A DNA stretch of 58,100 bases from a virus. Position 1 is the first letter of the stretch, and each line of letters starts with the position of its first letter. The notes beneath the pieces were generated by a model. It saw only the letters and a program-made list of their open reading frames with translations. It was not told where the DNA came from and made no database searches. The stretch covers positions 1 to 58,100 of the IMG/VR virus record IMGVR_UViG_3300043465_000956. One strand, 5' to 3'. Shown here piece after piece: positions 24,338 to 33,620 of the stretch. The translations under genes were made by a program, and so were the position numbers.

Positions 24338-24809
24338 GATTCAGGCTGACGATGTGTTGATTTTATCAGCATTGGTTAGGGCTTTTAAGGTCAAGACTGT
24401 GCTAGAATTAGGCGGTCTTGGCGGGTTTTCGGCCAGATGCTTTTGCGGAGCCGGGGCGAGAGTGTGGAGTATAGATATTAATCCTTTTGGGATAAACGAC
24501 CAAAACCATATTATGATAACCAAAAATGTCGCCGACTTACAACCGGATGAGATTGGTGAGAAACTAGATATGGTTTTCTTCGATGCCCACTGTTATAGAG
24601 GACAAACTGAGTGCTTGAGACGCTTCAAAGAAGCATCCTTGATCACAGACAGCAGTCTGTTGGTTTTTCATGACACCGCAGGCAATCATCAGATATCAGA
24701 GAAATTAATGGTAAACGATCTTATGTCTTATGGATATTCTTGTCTGCACATACCAACTGAGAAAGGTTTAAGCGTGTGCCGCAAAACAAACATATTGGAT
24801 ATATCATGA
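24327..24809 (+). CDS. SAM-dependent methyltransferase-like protein
   Basis: Product of 160 residues with a class I Rossmann fold. Motif I is VLELGGLGGFSARC, and SIDINPFG provides the acidic residue that binds SAM ribose. MVFFDAHCYRGQTECLRRF and LLVFHDTAGNH follow, as in Methyltransf_24 proteins acting on sugars or small molecules. Its place beside glf suggests O-methylation of a glycan or sugar nucleotide. It is short, so the substrate-binding cap is small. Confidence 0.75.
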   Translation: MGPEIQADDVLILSALVRAFKVKTVLELGGLGGFSARCFCGAGARVWSIDINPFGINDQNHIMITKNVADLQPDEIGEKLDMVFFDAHCYRGQTECLRRFKEASLITDSSLLVFHDTAGNHQISEKLMVNDLMSYGYSCLHIPTEKGLSVCRKTNILDIS

Positions 24810-25735
24810 ATCCATGCAATTGTAGTAGTCCGGGGTGGTGCAGCCGACATTTCCAAAACAAAGATCATAAGCAGTGGCTAATGTGTCTAAAGCACGACGG
24901 GCATAGGCACAGTTTAGATTCTAAGTATGGGGTGTCTCCAGACCTTATGACTGATGATCAAAAAGAATCTGTTCAAAGACACATAGATGCGGAAAATTCA
25001 CTGCGTAAATTCGCCCATGACTACGACCCAGACATCTTAAAAAGTTGTAAGATTCTTCTATTGGGCCACAAGGAAGATCAGTACTCTGGCGAGGCCAGAG
25101 ATTACCTAGACTTTCTTTTACTGCAAGATCTGGATCTAGGAAGGTACAAGCAGTATCAAAAAAATTGCTTTTCTGAGTCTAGAATCTTCTTATCAGAAGC
25201 ACCAGAGGCAGAATATATTGGAGTAGTTACAGCCTCATGGAATAGAAAATTTGAGCCCAATAAGATAGATGATTTCCACAACTGGGAGAACACCAAGATT
25301 CTATTCAACAGTGGTGACAAGAATCTCATTCTGGCCGCAGAAAGATCACAATTTAAGCACAATTGTATTTTTGATGTCTTTCAAGATCGGGAAAAAGTAG
25401 AAGCCTTTCAAGAGTTTGCTATTTCCATCACTGGGGAGATATGTAATTTTGGCCTATGGGCGAATCAGATTATTTGTCATAGAAGTGTTTATCTTAGATT
25501 ACAAGAGTTTTATCGTAGAGTATTCCCATTGGTAGTTGAGGAAATACACTCATATGATATTGGGGTAGTTAAGTCCAAACATGGTAAAACAAATGGAATC
25601 TATTCAGGTGAAGGATTCGATAATCGCAAAGCTGGATTATTCTTTGAGTTTTTGACAAATATATGGTTCGCCTCACAGAAAGAATTCATAATTCTGCCTA
25701 ATTGTACTCGGAAAGACGATTGGTATTGTCACTAA
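24806..25735 (+). CDS. Unknown protein with N-terminal Cys/His module
   Basis: Product of 309 residues from ATG 24806, overlapping the upstream stop (ATGA). Residues 4-30 carry the pattern C-x-C-x5-C-x-R-H-x3-K-x7-C-x2-H (C4, C6, C12, H15, C27, H30), likely metal-binding. The same spacing occurs in the minus-strand protein at 25736. The rest (about 60-309) looks alpha/beta (ILLLGHKEDQYSGEARDYLDF; YIGVVTASWNRKFEPNKIDD) and may be an enzyme acting on a glycan, but no family is recognised. It ends exactly at the convergence with the structural arm. Confidence 0.65.
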   Translation: MNPCNCSSPGWCSRHFQNKDHKQWLMCLKHDGHRHSLDSKYGVSPDLMTDDQKESVQRHIDAENSLRKFAHDYDPDILKSCKILLLGHKEDQYSGEARDYLDFLLLQDLDLGRYKQYQKNCFSESRIFLSEAPEAEYIGVVTASWNRKFEPNKIDDFHNWENTKILFNSGDKNLILAAERSQFKHNCIFDVFQDREKVEAFQEFAISITGEICNFGLWANQIICHRSVYLRLQEFYRRVFPLVVEEIHSYDIGVVKSKHGKTNGIYSGEGFDNRKAGLFFEFLTNIWFASQKEFIILPNCTRKDDWYCH

Positions 25736-26200
25736 TTACCATTTTGAAATTGGACAGTGCGAAGTGCTTAATGACGCCTTATGATCAAGAAAACATCCAC
25801 ACTTAGTACATCTCCCTTCGCTCAAAAATGGACATGCGGCACAAATAGATAGTCGGTCCTGTTTAACCTCTTCGGTCACATGCTTAAAGCCAGATTTTGC
25901 ATGTTGTAGCATCGCAGATCCAAAATTCTTAGCTTGCTGCGTTAAAGAAGGCATCACCGGAGGTGATTTAGGCTCAGTCAGAACTTCAGTTGGGGCCTCA
26001 GCCGGTGCTACTACCTTGATTGGTTCCTTAGAGTCGCAATTAATAAACCTTTGCCCCGGCCCACGACATTCCTCCCACTGCTGAAAATATCCGGGATGAG
26101 TTTGGCAAAGTCTATGCTGGTGGGGCGACTTGGTTACACCATGTCGATTACACATCCCGGCCAATGGACATTCGCACCCTGTCTTCTTTTCTTCACTCAT
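25736..26200 (-). CDS. Two-module Cys/His protein
   Basis: Product of 154 residues, last gene of the structural arm. The N-terminal module has C9, C11, C17, H20, C32 and H35 in the pattern C-x-C-x5-C-x-R-H-x3-K-x7-C-x2-H, followed by YFQQWEECRGPGQ. A Pro/Ala-rich linker leads to a second module, ICAACPF, then CTKCGCFLDHKASL and HCPISKW, six cysteines likely to bind one or two metal ions. It is probably a small metal-binding protein associated with the virion or tail assembly; function is unknown. Its stop abuts the stop of the plus-strand gene. Confidence 0.7.
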   Translation of the reverse strand: MSEEKKTGCECPLAGMCNRHGVTKSPHQHRLCQTHPGYFQQWEECRGPGQRFINCDSKEPIKVVAPAEAPTEVLTEPKSPPVMPSLTQQAKNFGSAMLQHAKSGFKHVTEEVKQDRLSICAACPFLSEGRCTKCGCFLDHKASLSTSHCPISKW

Positions 26201-26216
26201 TTTCTAGTTTCCTTAG

Positions 26217-29200
26217 TTATACTGCTTCTGTAATTGTACAATGCAATAATGATGTATCGCAAGATCTGTATTGTTCTGCTTCCAAACATCCACAATTGTT
26301 TAAGTATTCTACTGAATGGTCAGCCTTGTCGGCCAGTGAAAAGATAGTACAATCTCCTACTCGAAGTCTCCAAGAACTTGCTAATACTTCACATAAGGTC
26401 TTAGTAGCACAGCATCCAGTTGGGGTAAGATCGCTGAAGTATAAGTAATCCCCACACTGATATGCTGACACGGTCGCGGTAGACCCTGAAATGAAGCCAT
26501 CACCTCCTCCGCAGGTTTGAAAGCCTCCGGCAAGTGGCAACGCCCTATTACACGGTGGTGTTACCAGTTTGCATCCTACAGGAGTACTCGAATCGCCAAT
26601 CTCGTAATTAATTGAGCCATCACTAGTAGTGTTATACCCGTAGTAACGAGTTCCCTCTGATACTGTAAAGGCCATTTGGTCACCATTGCCGGGTCCAGCA
26701 CAACAGGTATAACACTCGGTATCGCAAACAGTCTGAATACCGCTACCGACGACTGTCGGAGCAACCCCTCTAGGCATTGCTAGAGTCAGACAGACTGCCG
26801 TGGGAGCAAGTTCGTAGTACCCCAATACTCCGCCACATGTTGACTGATAACATGAGCATGGGGGCGGTTTTACGAACCCTCCGCAAGCAATGCTGGGAAC
26901 TCCGTCAACTATATACTCTAACATAGTAGGAGGATCAAATGGAACTTCTCTTCTTCTCAAAACAGATTCGCAACATTCAACATCCACTAAAATTTTGAAT
27001 GGGTTGAATAAGCAATTGTCTCCAGATACTGCTGTAGTTTTATCAAGATAGTACCCCATGCTATTTTTGCCATCAACCAAAAATGTTTTAGGGCCATGTA
27101 TACCAGCACGAATAGACAACTCTGAATGTTTATTGAGTATATGGCAATCTCCGCTTGATATCACTGTGCAACTCTTGATGTCGGATGTGTACCTGAATAG
27201 TGAACTATCAACTCCAATCAGTGGAAGATAGTCGGCAACACTAACTATTACATCATCTAGACCTACACTCTCTGTAATCGTGGTTTTAATGGTCTCGTCA
27301 CAAGCGTGAATAAATCTAGTGTTTTCGGCTTCCAAAATAATGTCAGGGTATTCATCATTTTCAAAATCTTGAAATCCAGTATACCAATCTCCTAAAACTA
27401 ATGAAGAGTTAGATGTACAAAGCTGTAGAGCCCCAAACCTAGATACTTTGGTGCCTACAGCGTACTTCCTACGAGGGAAGAACATCTTGTTACAATAGAA
27501 ATCACTACCACATTCGGTATGATCCTGCAAGCAGCTATGGAATTTGTTCGTCCAGTCAACACCCAACCTACCTACAGGGACATTATATTTTCCAGTATCG
27601 AATATCGATGTGTCACTAAGGGATTCGCCATTAAGGCATGGGTTTGACGGAATTGGACTGGGTGTTGCAGCAGGATTACCTAAATCAATAGCTGGATAAT
27701 ATTTGTTGCTCGGGACGCCCGATTCATAGAACAGATTGAAATAATTCCACAGTCTATCTTGGCCAGAAGCCGGGGCTGATCCTAGTATAAAGTCCTGACT
27801 AGAATGAATCCCCTCAGAATAGTGGGCGTTACAAACTCCTCGGTAAGAAACAATACCGGTTCCTTCCAGCACTGCCTCTGAGTAGTACGCAGGAGTTACA
27901 GAATCAGAAGGAGTACAGAAAGGCACCTCAATACAGACCGTGCCTGTGCCCTCGGCGTATCTATACGCCCCTATTTGCTTAGGCTGACAAGACGGGGTGA
28001 CTGGGGGACCGGGTAGACTTACTAACTTTTCCCAATTTCTGGCTCTGCTATGATATTCCCGAGCTACATATAGATTAAATGTATCGCCAACGCACTCAAT
28101 TTTGTTGACTATCATTGTTTCAGGAAAACAAGATCTTAAGTTAACCGACACACTGCCAGATGAGGGGATTGGATCACCACACGATCCTTGCTGAGCGTTC
28201 GAGTCGTTCGCACAATCCCCAATGCAGGTTTCCGGCATTAATGTGGTACAGACTGTACTACCATTACCTGCACTAGAAAGCCTATATGGCTCCTGATATT
28301 CGTAATTTATGCCAGAAGCCAACATATTCGGGCCAGTATGCCAAGAACAGGCTGAATCAGCAGTAGCACCGACAGGAATAGAAGAAAAAGCAATTTGAGT
28401 ATTAGAATTCAAATAAATAGGACCGACAGAACTATATTCACCAGAATAACTTACAGCTACTACAATACCACTACTAGGACTAGAAGTACAACTAATACCA
28501 CTACTATACACAACAGTGCGTGAACCATTAAAATCAATCAAGGTTCGACGCATTAACTGTAAGTTACAATCACAGAAGCATGGATTCTGATATTCTACTG
28601 GGATTGCCGATGTGACATAGTCACATTCATTACATGTAATATTGGGACAGTCACAGACTTGGGTCGCAGAAGCAGCACAATAAACACATGGATAAAATCC
28701 TCCTTGACCATAGCTATTGGTGCCAGCACAGCCATATTCGCTGTAATAGGTGTTACACCCAAAGACATGATTATCGGCCAATGCTGATAGAACTGTCAGA
28801 GGGGCATTAATGGTTCCTAATAAAGTTAATTGATACAATAAGTGGTCTGGAATAAGTTCAAAAATTTGTTCATTGCCACTAGGAACTGCTACAAAACTAG
28901 CCTGTAGGCTTAAATCAGACGCAGCCGATGGATAGTGATGGCCACACCCAGCATTCATATACATCAGATCTAAAACATTTTGATTTCCAGTGACTTGGGA
29001 CAACATCAAGTAATTTTTCAAGATGCCTGTTGCGTCTGGTGGAATTAAGAATTTATGAGCCCCATCGCAAGCTAATTTAAATGACGCATATACAGAAAAT
29101 CCGGGAGATCTCTGATACGGAACTGGAGTAAAATAATCATTCAAATAATCCTGAGCACACCCCGGAACTTCTACATAAGAGTTGTTCACATTCCAAGTCG

Positions 29201-31832
29201 TCCATCCCGCAGAGATGTTTGTATTTTTCAGAGGAATATTTATTAGCGGGAATTGTTGGTCCATACAGGAACAAGTATTTCCAGTGTATGGGCTGTAGGA
29301 GGCTTGAAGATCTATTCCGCTGGCTAAGCCTACACATGGAATAGTAAGCCCTGACGAGCAAGTATATGTGGGATCAAATGATACGCCCTTATATCTGCAA
29401 TGATTCCAGCCATACTTTTCTCCTCTAGCATGAGAAAAGGTTGTATTGAGCCCAGAAGCTTCAAGCATCAGATTGCCTTGAGTAGCCTCTATGCTGCCGC
29501 AGCCAACGCAGTCATCCGTATGATCAATCTCCACCAAGAATGGAACTTTATCTGTTGGCCATCCATTGGCTCTGGTTGAGCAAAGATCAAAATCTAAGTA
29601 TGGATACTCAGGAGGGGGTCCATCACATCCCAATCCATAAGCAATAGCTGGCTTTGGTCGGAAATATGGCGATACTACTCTTCCCTGACTGTCAGAAACT
29701 CCCCAGAATGGATAATTTCCTGACGCAGAGAACCCTCCTACCTGTCCACTCTCTAGTGTATATGGATTGTTAAATTGCCAATACATAGGCTGAGGATTTG
29801 TGGGAGCTACTCCAGTATTCCTATAATCCCCGGCTTGTACTAAGTTCGCAAATGCCGAGGTGATTACCTCTCTACGATCATGATATTCATTTCCGCAAAG
29901 ATTACGAATGAACCCATAGGTAGTATATGGCTGCTTGGGAAGACAAGCATAAGCTGATGATGGGATTGGGCACTCATTTAAAACAGCTCCCTCGCATTCT
30001 GACGCCCAGTCATACTGCCACAATAAATCATAACAACCATACCCAGATGGATACAGATCAAATTTTGGAAATGTCGCAAAGGTAACAGGAGATGGAACTT
30101 CGACAAAAATAGGATCTTTTTTACCCGGTGGAACATCATCTCCACAGCCGCAATCTTCCAAAGGCTTAGTCTTAGGTCCCCACACGTTTGAGAGATTGAT
30201 GTACATATAAATCTCTTGACCAGCCAACCCCTTTCTTAAGTCTTCTACTCCCGTGGGGGCAAAATATGGATGTCCTGATTCACTATATGTACAACCATCA
30301 TCGAAGTTACAGCCACGATAAACAATAGCCAATCTACTAATCATATTAGTAATTTGTTTTTCCGGCCCATCGCATTCTGCAAATGGTTCGGAGTACTGAG
30401 TGATACAGTCTGGGTATACCGATAATGAGGCCTTCTTGCTGTAGCAAGTCCCATTATTTCCTTGGGTTTTGTTATACTTCCCCTCTACCCGGATTGAGGT
30501 ATCATACTTATCTACCTCAAAAAACTGGCCATAGTAGCTGTGTTCTTGAGAGAATACAGGATAACCACTCTCAAGAAGTACACCAGTCTCGGTCACATCT
30601 GGAATGGTTTTGTTGACCCTAAACGAGTTGGCGGGATTGATCTGGCTAGTGGTCCCCAACCCGTATGTATATCTATTCTCTGGGAATCTGTTGGCCTGAA
30701 GCTTGTTTTTATCATTATTAAAAATTCGGCCAAGATCTGAGTGATAGTTTTTGATACTATTGGCCCTTTTGGTGTCATTCGATATGTTGTGGGCTGCTCC
30801 ACCGCAACACGTATTCGGGTCTGACGTTCCAAGGGCCGACCAGCGGTGTCCGGTTTCTAATACTGTGCCACTACCCAACGTGCCAACAACCTTACAGTCG
30901 GTTACCCCACTTGAGTGAGTCACTCCAAAGACTCTGTATCCACCATCTAGATATGAGCCATATACACCAAGAGCTATGCCATCAGCTATACCAGAAGCTG
31001 GGCCGCTATTGTAGGTTAAGCTTAAATGAAGGAAGTCTTGGACCCCGCCACTCCGGTAAACAGAAGCTTCTCCTTTATAGAGAGATGGAATTGACCCATC
31101 TTGGCCGCAGCCCCGTTCTCCTGATACACGTATTTGGAATGGGTCATATTCTGAGCCAAAATTATCACCTCTGAGAATCTCTTGTTTTGGAGAACCATCA
31201 CACTCTGAAACTACGCCAGAGTTCATATAGATATTGTCATAGCACGCATCTTGTGATATGTATCGCCAAGCCCCAGTCTTATTTTTAAAGATGGTGTCGG
31301 TAGTAGAGATTTTGGTCCCATAGCCGAAATTTTCTGGGAACTTCTTGTAGACCTTGGTAGGGTCTGATTGGTCGCAAGATTCCTCGTCTGAAGTGGCTGT
31401 GCCGCTTCTGTCGATCAGGTAAACCTCAGCCCCACCACGCTCTATATCATCTCTAGTGGCACCATTATAGTGTTTCAGCCCCGAGAATTCATCAGAGGTA
31501 GGGTCATCTGGGTCGTAAACGGACCTATATAGTACGTCTGGTCGTTGTTCGTCTCTAAATGGACCCTGAACTGGCCCATCCTCCCCACACTGCTTGGTAG
31601 CGAAGTGTAGCTCATCATACCCATCGAAGAAGTCGTAGTGGCCGTTAGAGAAGATGGCTGTACCGCTGGTGAGGACGTTTCCACTTCCGTCATTGAATCC
31701 CCAGAAGGTGGGATTGGCAATAACTCTGATCTTGAGCTGCTTCGGTAAAGAGATAGTGCCGTCTTGACCACAGAATTGATCATTGATGCAGTTTCTGCTA
31801 CATTCGTAGCACCCAGATAGCATATCGGCCAT
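26217..31832 (-). CDS. Giant cysteine-rich tail-tip or fibre-like protein
   Basis: Product of 1871 residues with about 90 cysteines by my count, spread in pairs and short clusters (for example CYECSRNC at the N terminus, PCFCDC mid-protein, CDTECYTCC near the C terminus). Repeated short motifs such as CGQDGTI, CGEDGPV and CGQDGSI appear in the first third. Aromatic, Gly, Ser and Pro content is high and no transmembrane segment is visible. Downstream of the tape measure, its place suits a baseplate, tail tip or receptor-binding protein. The cysteines could form disulfides or bind metals. No known family is recognised. Confidence 0.7.
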   Translation of the reverse strand: MADMLSGCYECSRNCINDQFCGQDGTISLPKQLKIRVIANPTFWGFNDGSGNVLTSGTAIFSNGHYDFFDGYDELHFATKQCGEDGPVQGPFRDEQRPDVLYRSVYDPDDPTSDEFSGLKHYNGATRDDIERGGAEVYLIDRSGTATSDEESCDQSDPTKVYKKFPENFGYGTKISTTDTIFKNKTGAWRYISQDACYDNIYMNSGVVSECDGSPKQEILRGDNFGSEYDPFQIRVSGERGCGQDGSIPSLYKGEASVYRSGGVQDFLHLSLTYNSGPASGIADGIALGVYGSYLDGGYRVFGVTHSSGVTDCKVVGTLGSGTVLETGHRWSALGTSDPNTCCGGAAHNISNDTKRANSIKNYHSDLGRIFNNDKNKLQANRFPENRYTYGLGTTSQINPANSFRVNKTIPDVTETGVLLESGYPVFSQEHSYYGQFFEVDKYDTSIRVEGKYNKTQGNNGTCYSKKASLSVYPDCITQYSEPFAECDGPEKQITNMISRLAIVYRGCNFDDGCTYSESGHPYFAPTGVEDLRKGLAGQEIYMYINLSNVWGPKTKPLEDCGCGDDVPPGKKDPIFVEVPSPVTFATFPKFDLYPSGYGCYDLLWQYDWASECEGAVLNECPIPSSAYACLPKQPYTTYGFIRNLCGNEYHDRREVITSAFANLVQAGDYRNTGVAPTNPQPMYWQFNNPYTLESGQVGGFSASGNYPFWGVSDSQGRVVSPYFRPKPAIAYGLGCDGPPPEYPYLDFDLCSTRANGWPTDKVPFLVEIDHTDDCVGCGSIEATQGNLMLEASGLNTTFSHARGEKYGWNHCRYKGVSFDPTYTCSSGLTIPCVGLASGIDLQASYSPYTGNTCSCMDQQFPLINIPLKNTNISAGWTTWNVNNSYVEVPGCAQDYLNDYFTPVPYQRSPGFSVYASFKLACDGAHKFLIPPDATGILKNYLMLSQVTGNQNVLDLMYMNAGCGHHYPSAASDLSLQASFVAVPSGNEQIFELIPDHLLYQLTLLGTINAPLTVLSALADNHVFGCNTYYSEYGCAGTNSYGQGGFYPCVYCAASATQVCDCPNITCNECDYVTSAIPVEYQNPCFCDCNLQLMRRTLIDFNGSRTVVYSSGISCTSSPSSGIVVAVSYSGEYSSVGPIYLNSNTQIAFSSIPVGATADSACSWHTGPNMLASGINYEYQEPYRLSSAGNGSTVCTTLMPETCIGDCANDSNAQQGSCGDPIPSSGSVSVNLRSCFPETMIVNKIECVGDTFNLYVAREYHSRARNWEKLVSLPGPPVTPSCQPKQIGAYRYAEGTGTVCIEVPFCTPSDSVTPAYYSEAVLEGTGIVSYRGVCNAHYSEGIHSSQDFILGSAPASGQDRLWNYFNLFYESGVPSNKYYPAIDLGNPAATPSPIPSNPCLNGESLSDTSIFDTGKYNVPVGRLGVDWTNKFHSCLQDHTECGSDFYCNKMFFPRRKYAVGTKVSRFGALQLCTSNSSLVLGDWYTGFQDFENDEYPDIILEAENTRFIHACDETIKTTITESVGLDDVIVSVADYLPLIGVDSSLFRYTSDIKSCTVISSGDCHILNKHSELSIRAGIHGPKTFLVDGKNSMGYYLDKTTAVSGDNCLFNPFKILVDVECCESVLRRREVPFDPPTMLEYIVDGVPSIACGGFVKPPPCSCYQSTCGGVLGYYELAPTAVCLTLAMPRGVAPTVVGSGIQTVCDTECYTCCAGPGNGDQMAFTVSEGTRYYGYNTTSDGSINYEIGDSSTPVGCKLVTPPCNRALPLAGGFQTCGGGDGFISGSTATVSAYQCGDYLYFSDLTPTGCCATKTLCEVLASSWRLRVGDCTIFSLADKADHSVEYLNNCGCLEAEQYRSCDTSLLHCTITEAV

Positions 31833-31840
31833 TGTATGTC

Positions 31841-31999
31841 CTAATCAGCCAGAAGATTACTGGCTATGTTCCTAAGTTTATTTATGAATTTTTCATATGC
31901 CAATTGCGGTGAAGATTCTTTTAATTTATCACGTTCATTTGAAATAAGTGATAAATCAAAAGGCGTTCGATAGGGCTGTGTCCTCGCCACACCACTCAC
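31841..31999 (-). CDS. Possible 52-residue protein between two tail genes
   Basis: An open frame from GTG 31999 to TAG 31841-31843, overlapping the end of the 554-residue gene by 44 bases and stopping 8 bases before the start of the 1871-residue gene. The product (VARTQPYRTPFDLSLIS, then a charged helix ERDKLKESS, ending NIASNLLAD) looks protein-like, and it fills an otherwise empty 123-base gap. The ribosome-binding site is weak, so it could be chance. Confidence 0.4.
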   Translation of the reverse strand: MSGVARTQPYRTPFDLSLISNERDKLKESSPQLAYEKFINKLRNIASNLLAD

Positions 32000-33620
32000 A
32001 AGATTTAAAGCCTTGGCTCTGAATCTTTACGCTACAAGTCTGTAATAGTCCGCCATCACATCCGACATAAGTTACAACCTGCTGTGACTTAAACTCGGCC
32101 TGCATGATCCAGTGAATATCGAGGCTCTCAGTCTCTACAGTCGCATTGGTAGGATAAATAGACACCGAGTAAGTCCTGCTACGTGGAAACCCACTATTTG
32201 GACTCACAGTCCCCGTAGTCATAACGCCACCAGTAAATGATAAAGAAACCGATGCACATATACCTGAATCTATTATGCCGAATCCCCCATAAGTGTACCC
32301 ACTTCCACCATTTCCAACCTGAAAGATTGCAATACCAGAGGAGTTGGTCACCACATTCCCCGAGGCCCCAGCGCCAGATCCCCCAACAAAACTCCCAGTA
32401 TTCACATTCTTGGATCGGCCAGTTTTCATAGTGAAACAAAGATCGCCAGTATCCAAGTTTTGCTTAAGAGGGTTCTCAATAAGAATCTTCTTATTTACTG
32501 ATGCAGTTCCGTGTCCCCCTATTCGTCCACCAGATGGGCATGGGTTGGACACATGTCCACAATCTTGACAATCTTCATTCCAAATATTATAGTAGGCCTG
32601 ACCGACATCATCAATAGTTTCTCTGATGATAAAGGCCTCGTAGTGCGGGAACTCAAGCCCAGTATAGTCTAATTGTTCATAGGTGCCAACGTTATTAGGA
32701 TTACCAGTATACGCAACATATTCTGGATCATAAATTACTCCAGTAGATGAGAATTGCCTCATCATCTCTGGACCTGATCTGGTGAACTGGTCCCTCGAAT
32801 TACTTCGCTCAACCTCATAAGAAAAGTTTGGCGGATTGTAGGTATTCGTAACTTTTGATAAGAAGACCTTGGTAGAAGTCCCAGCACTCCAGACGGCTCT
32901 GGATTGGTCCCAGCGAACGTCCAGAGGGCCAGTTTTCCAGAGGGAAGGGTTTGAGTAAGCCTGAGGATGCATCGCACCATCAGCCCCCGTGGGGACTGGG
33001 TTCCCGTCAACATCATATCCGGGACCGCTGAGGATAAGAGGGGCTCTGTGGGCTACTGATCGGATGTCCAGTAGCTCTGTCTTCTTTCTATAGTAAAAGT
33101 CAGCATCAAAGAAGTTAGTAGCTGGGTGAGTTCTGGCTTCAAGACTCTCTTCTGTAGCATTCGCATTACTGACTAAGGCGGCTGTAATATTGTGACCACC
33201 AGAAGCCCAGACCGCACTATTGTAAGATCCAGTGTCAGACACTCCAGTATTCTGGACTCCAGTTCCGAAGATATTGGAGGGATTGAAAGGGTTCAGAGCA
33301 TATACATTTATGACATCTTGACCGATGTCTGTAGGAACCTCAAAGTGCGGCAAAGATCCACTATGATATGGAGAGGTAGAGTATGGGACGTATAATCCGT
33401 CTAGACTGACTGCCCCAACTTTATTTAGCATATCTCTGTTACCAGAGGCAGAAATCAGTTGGTTATACTTGTTAAAGTATTCTGCATCGACAATAATAGT
33501 ATTGAATCTGGAAAAATCGTACGTTTCTCCACTAGCCGCCATAATATCGCCAGTAGATCTGACATTATTAATGGTTGTCGATACAATAAATTGTGTACCT
33601 TTGATCAGGTCTCGTTCCAT
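31956..33620 (-). CDS. Structural tail protein, 554 residues
   Basis: Begins MERDLIKGTQFIVSTTINN. Rich in Ser, Gly, Thr and aromatic residues and without enzymatic motifs. A Gly-rich stretch (SFVGGSGAGASGNVV) lies near residue 400, and the C terminus carries a few cysteines (FKSCEWCGED). It sits between two large downstream tail genes, so a baseplate or tail-tip role is likely. The ATG overlaps the upstream stop as TAATG. Confidence 0.65.
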   Translation of the reverse strand: MERDLIKGTQFIVSTTINNVRSTGDIMAASGETYDFSRFNTIIVDAEYFNKYNQLISASGNRDMLNKVGAVSLDGLYVPYSTSPYHSGSLPHFEVPTDIGQDVINVYALNPFNPSNIFGTGVQNTGVSDTGSYNSAVWASGGHNITAALVSNANATEESLEARTHPATNFFDADFYYRKKTELLDIRSVAHRAPLILSGPGYDVDGNPVPTGADGAMHPQAYSNPSLWKTGPLDVRWDQSRAVWSAGTSTKVFLSKVTNTYNPPNFSYEVERSNSRDQFTRSGPEMMRQFSSTGVIYDPEYVAYTGNPNNVGTYEQLDYTGLEFPHYEAFIIRETIDDVGQAYYNIWNEDCQDCGHVSNPCPSGGRIGGHGTASVNKKILIENPLKQNLDTGDLCFTMKTGRSKNVNTGSFVGGSGAGASGNVVTNSSGIAIFQVGNGGSGYTYGGFGIIDSGICASVSLSFTGGVMTTGTVSPNSGFPRSRTYSVSIYPTNATVETESLDIHWIMQAEFKSQQVVTYVGCDGGLLQTCSVKIQSQGFKSCEWCGEDTALSNAF

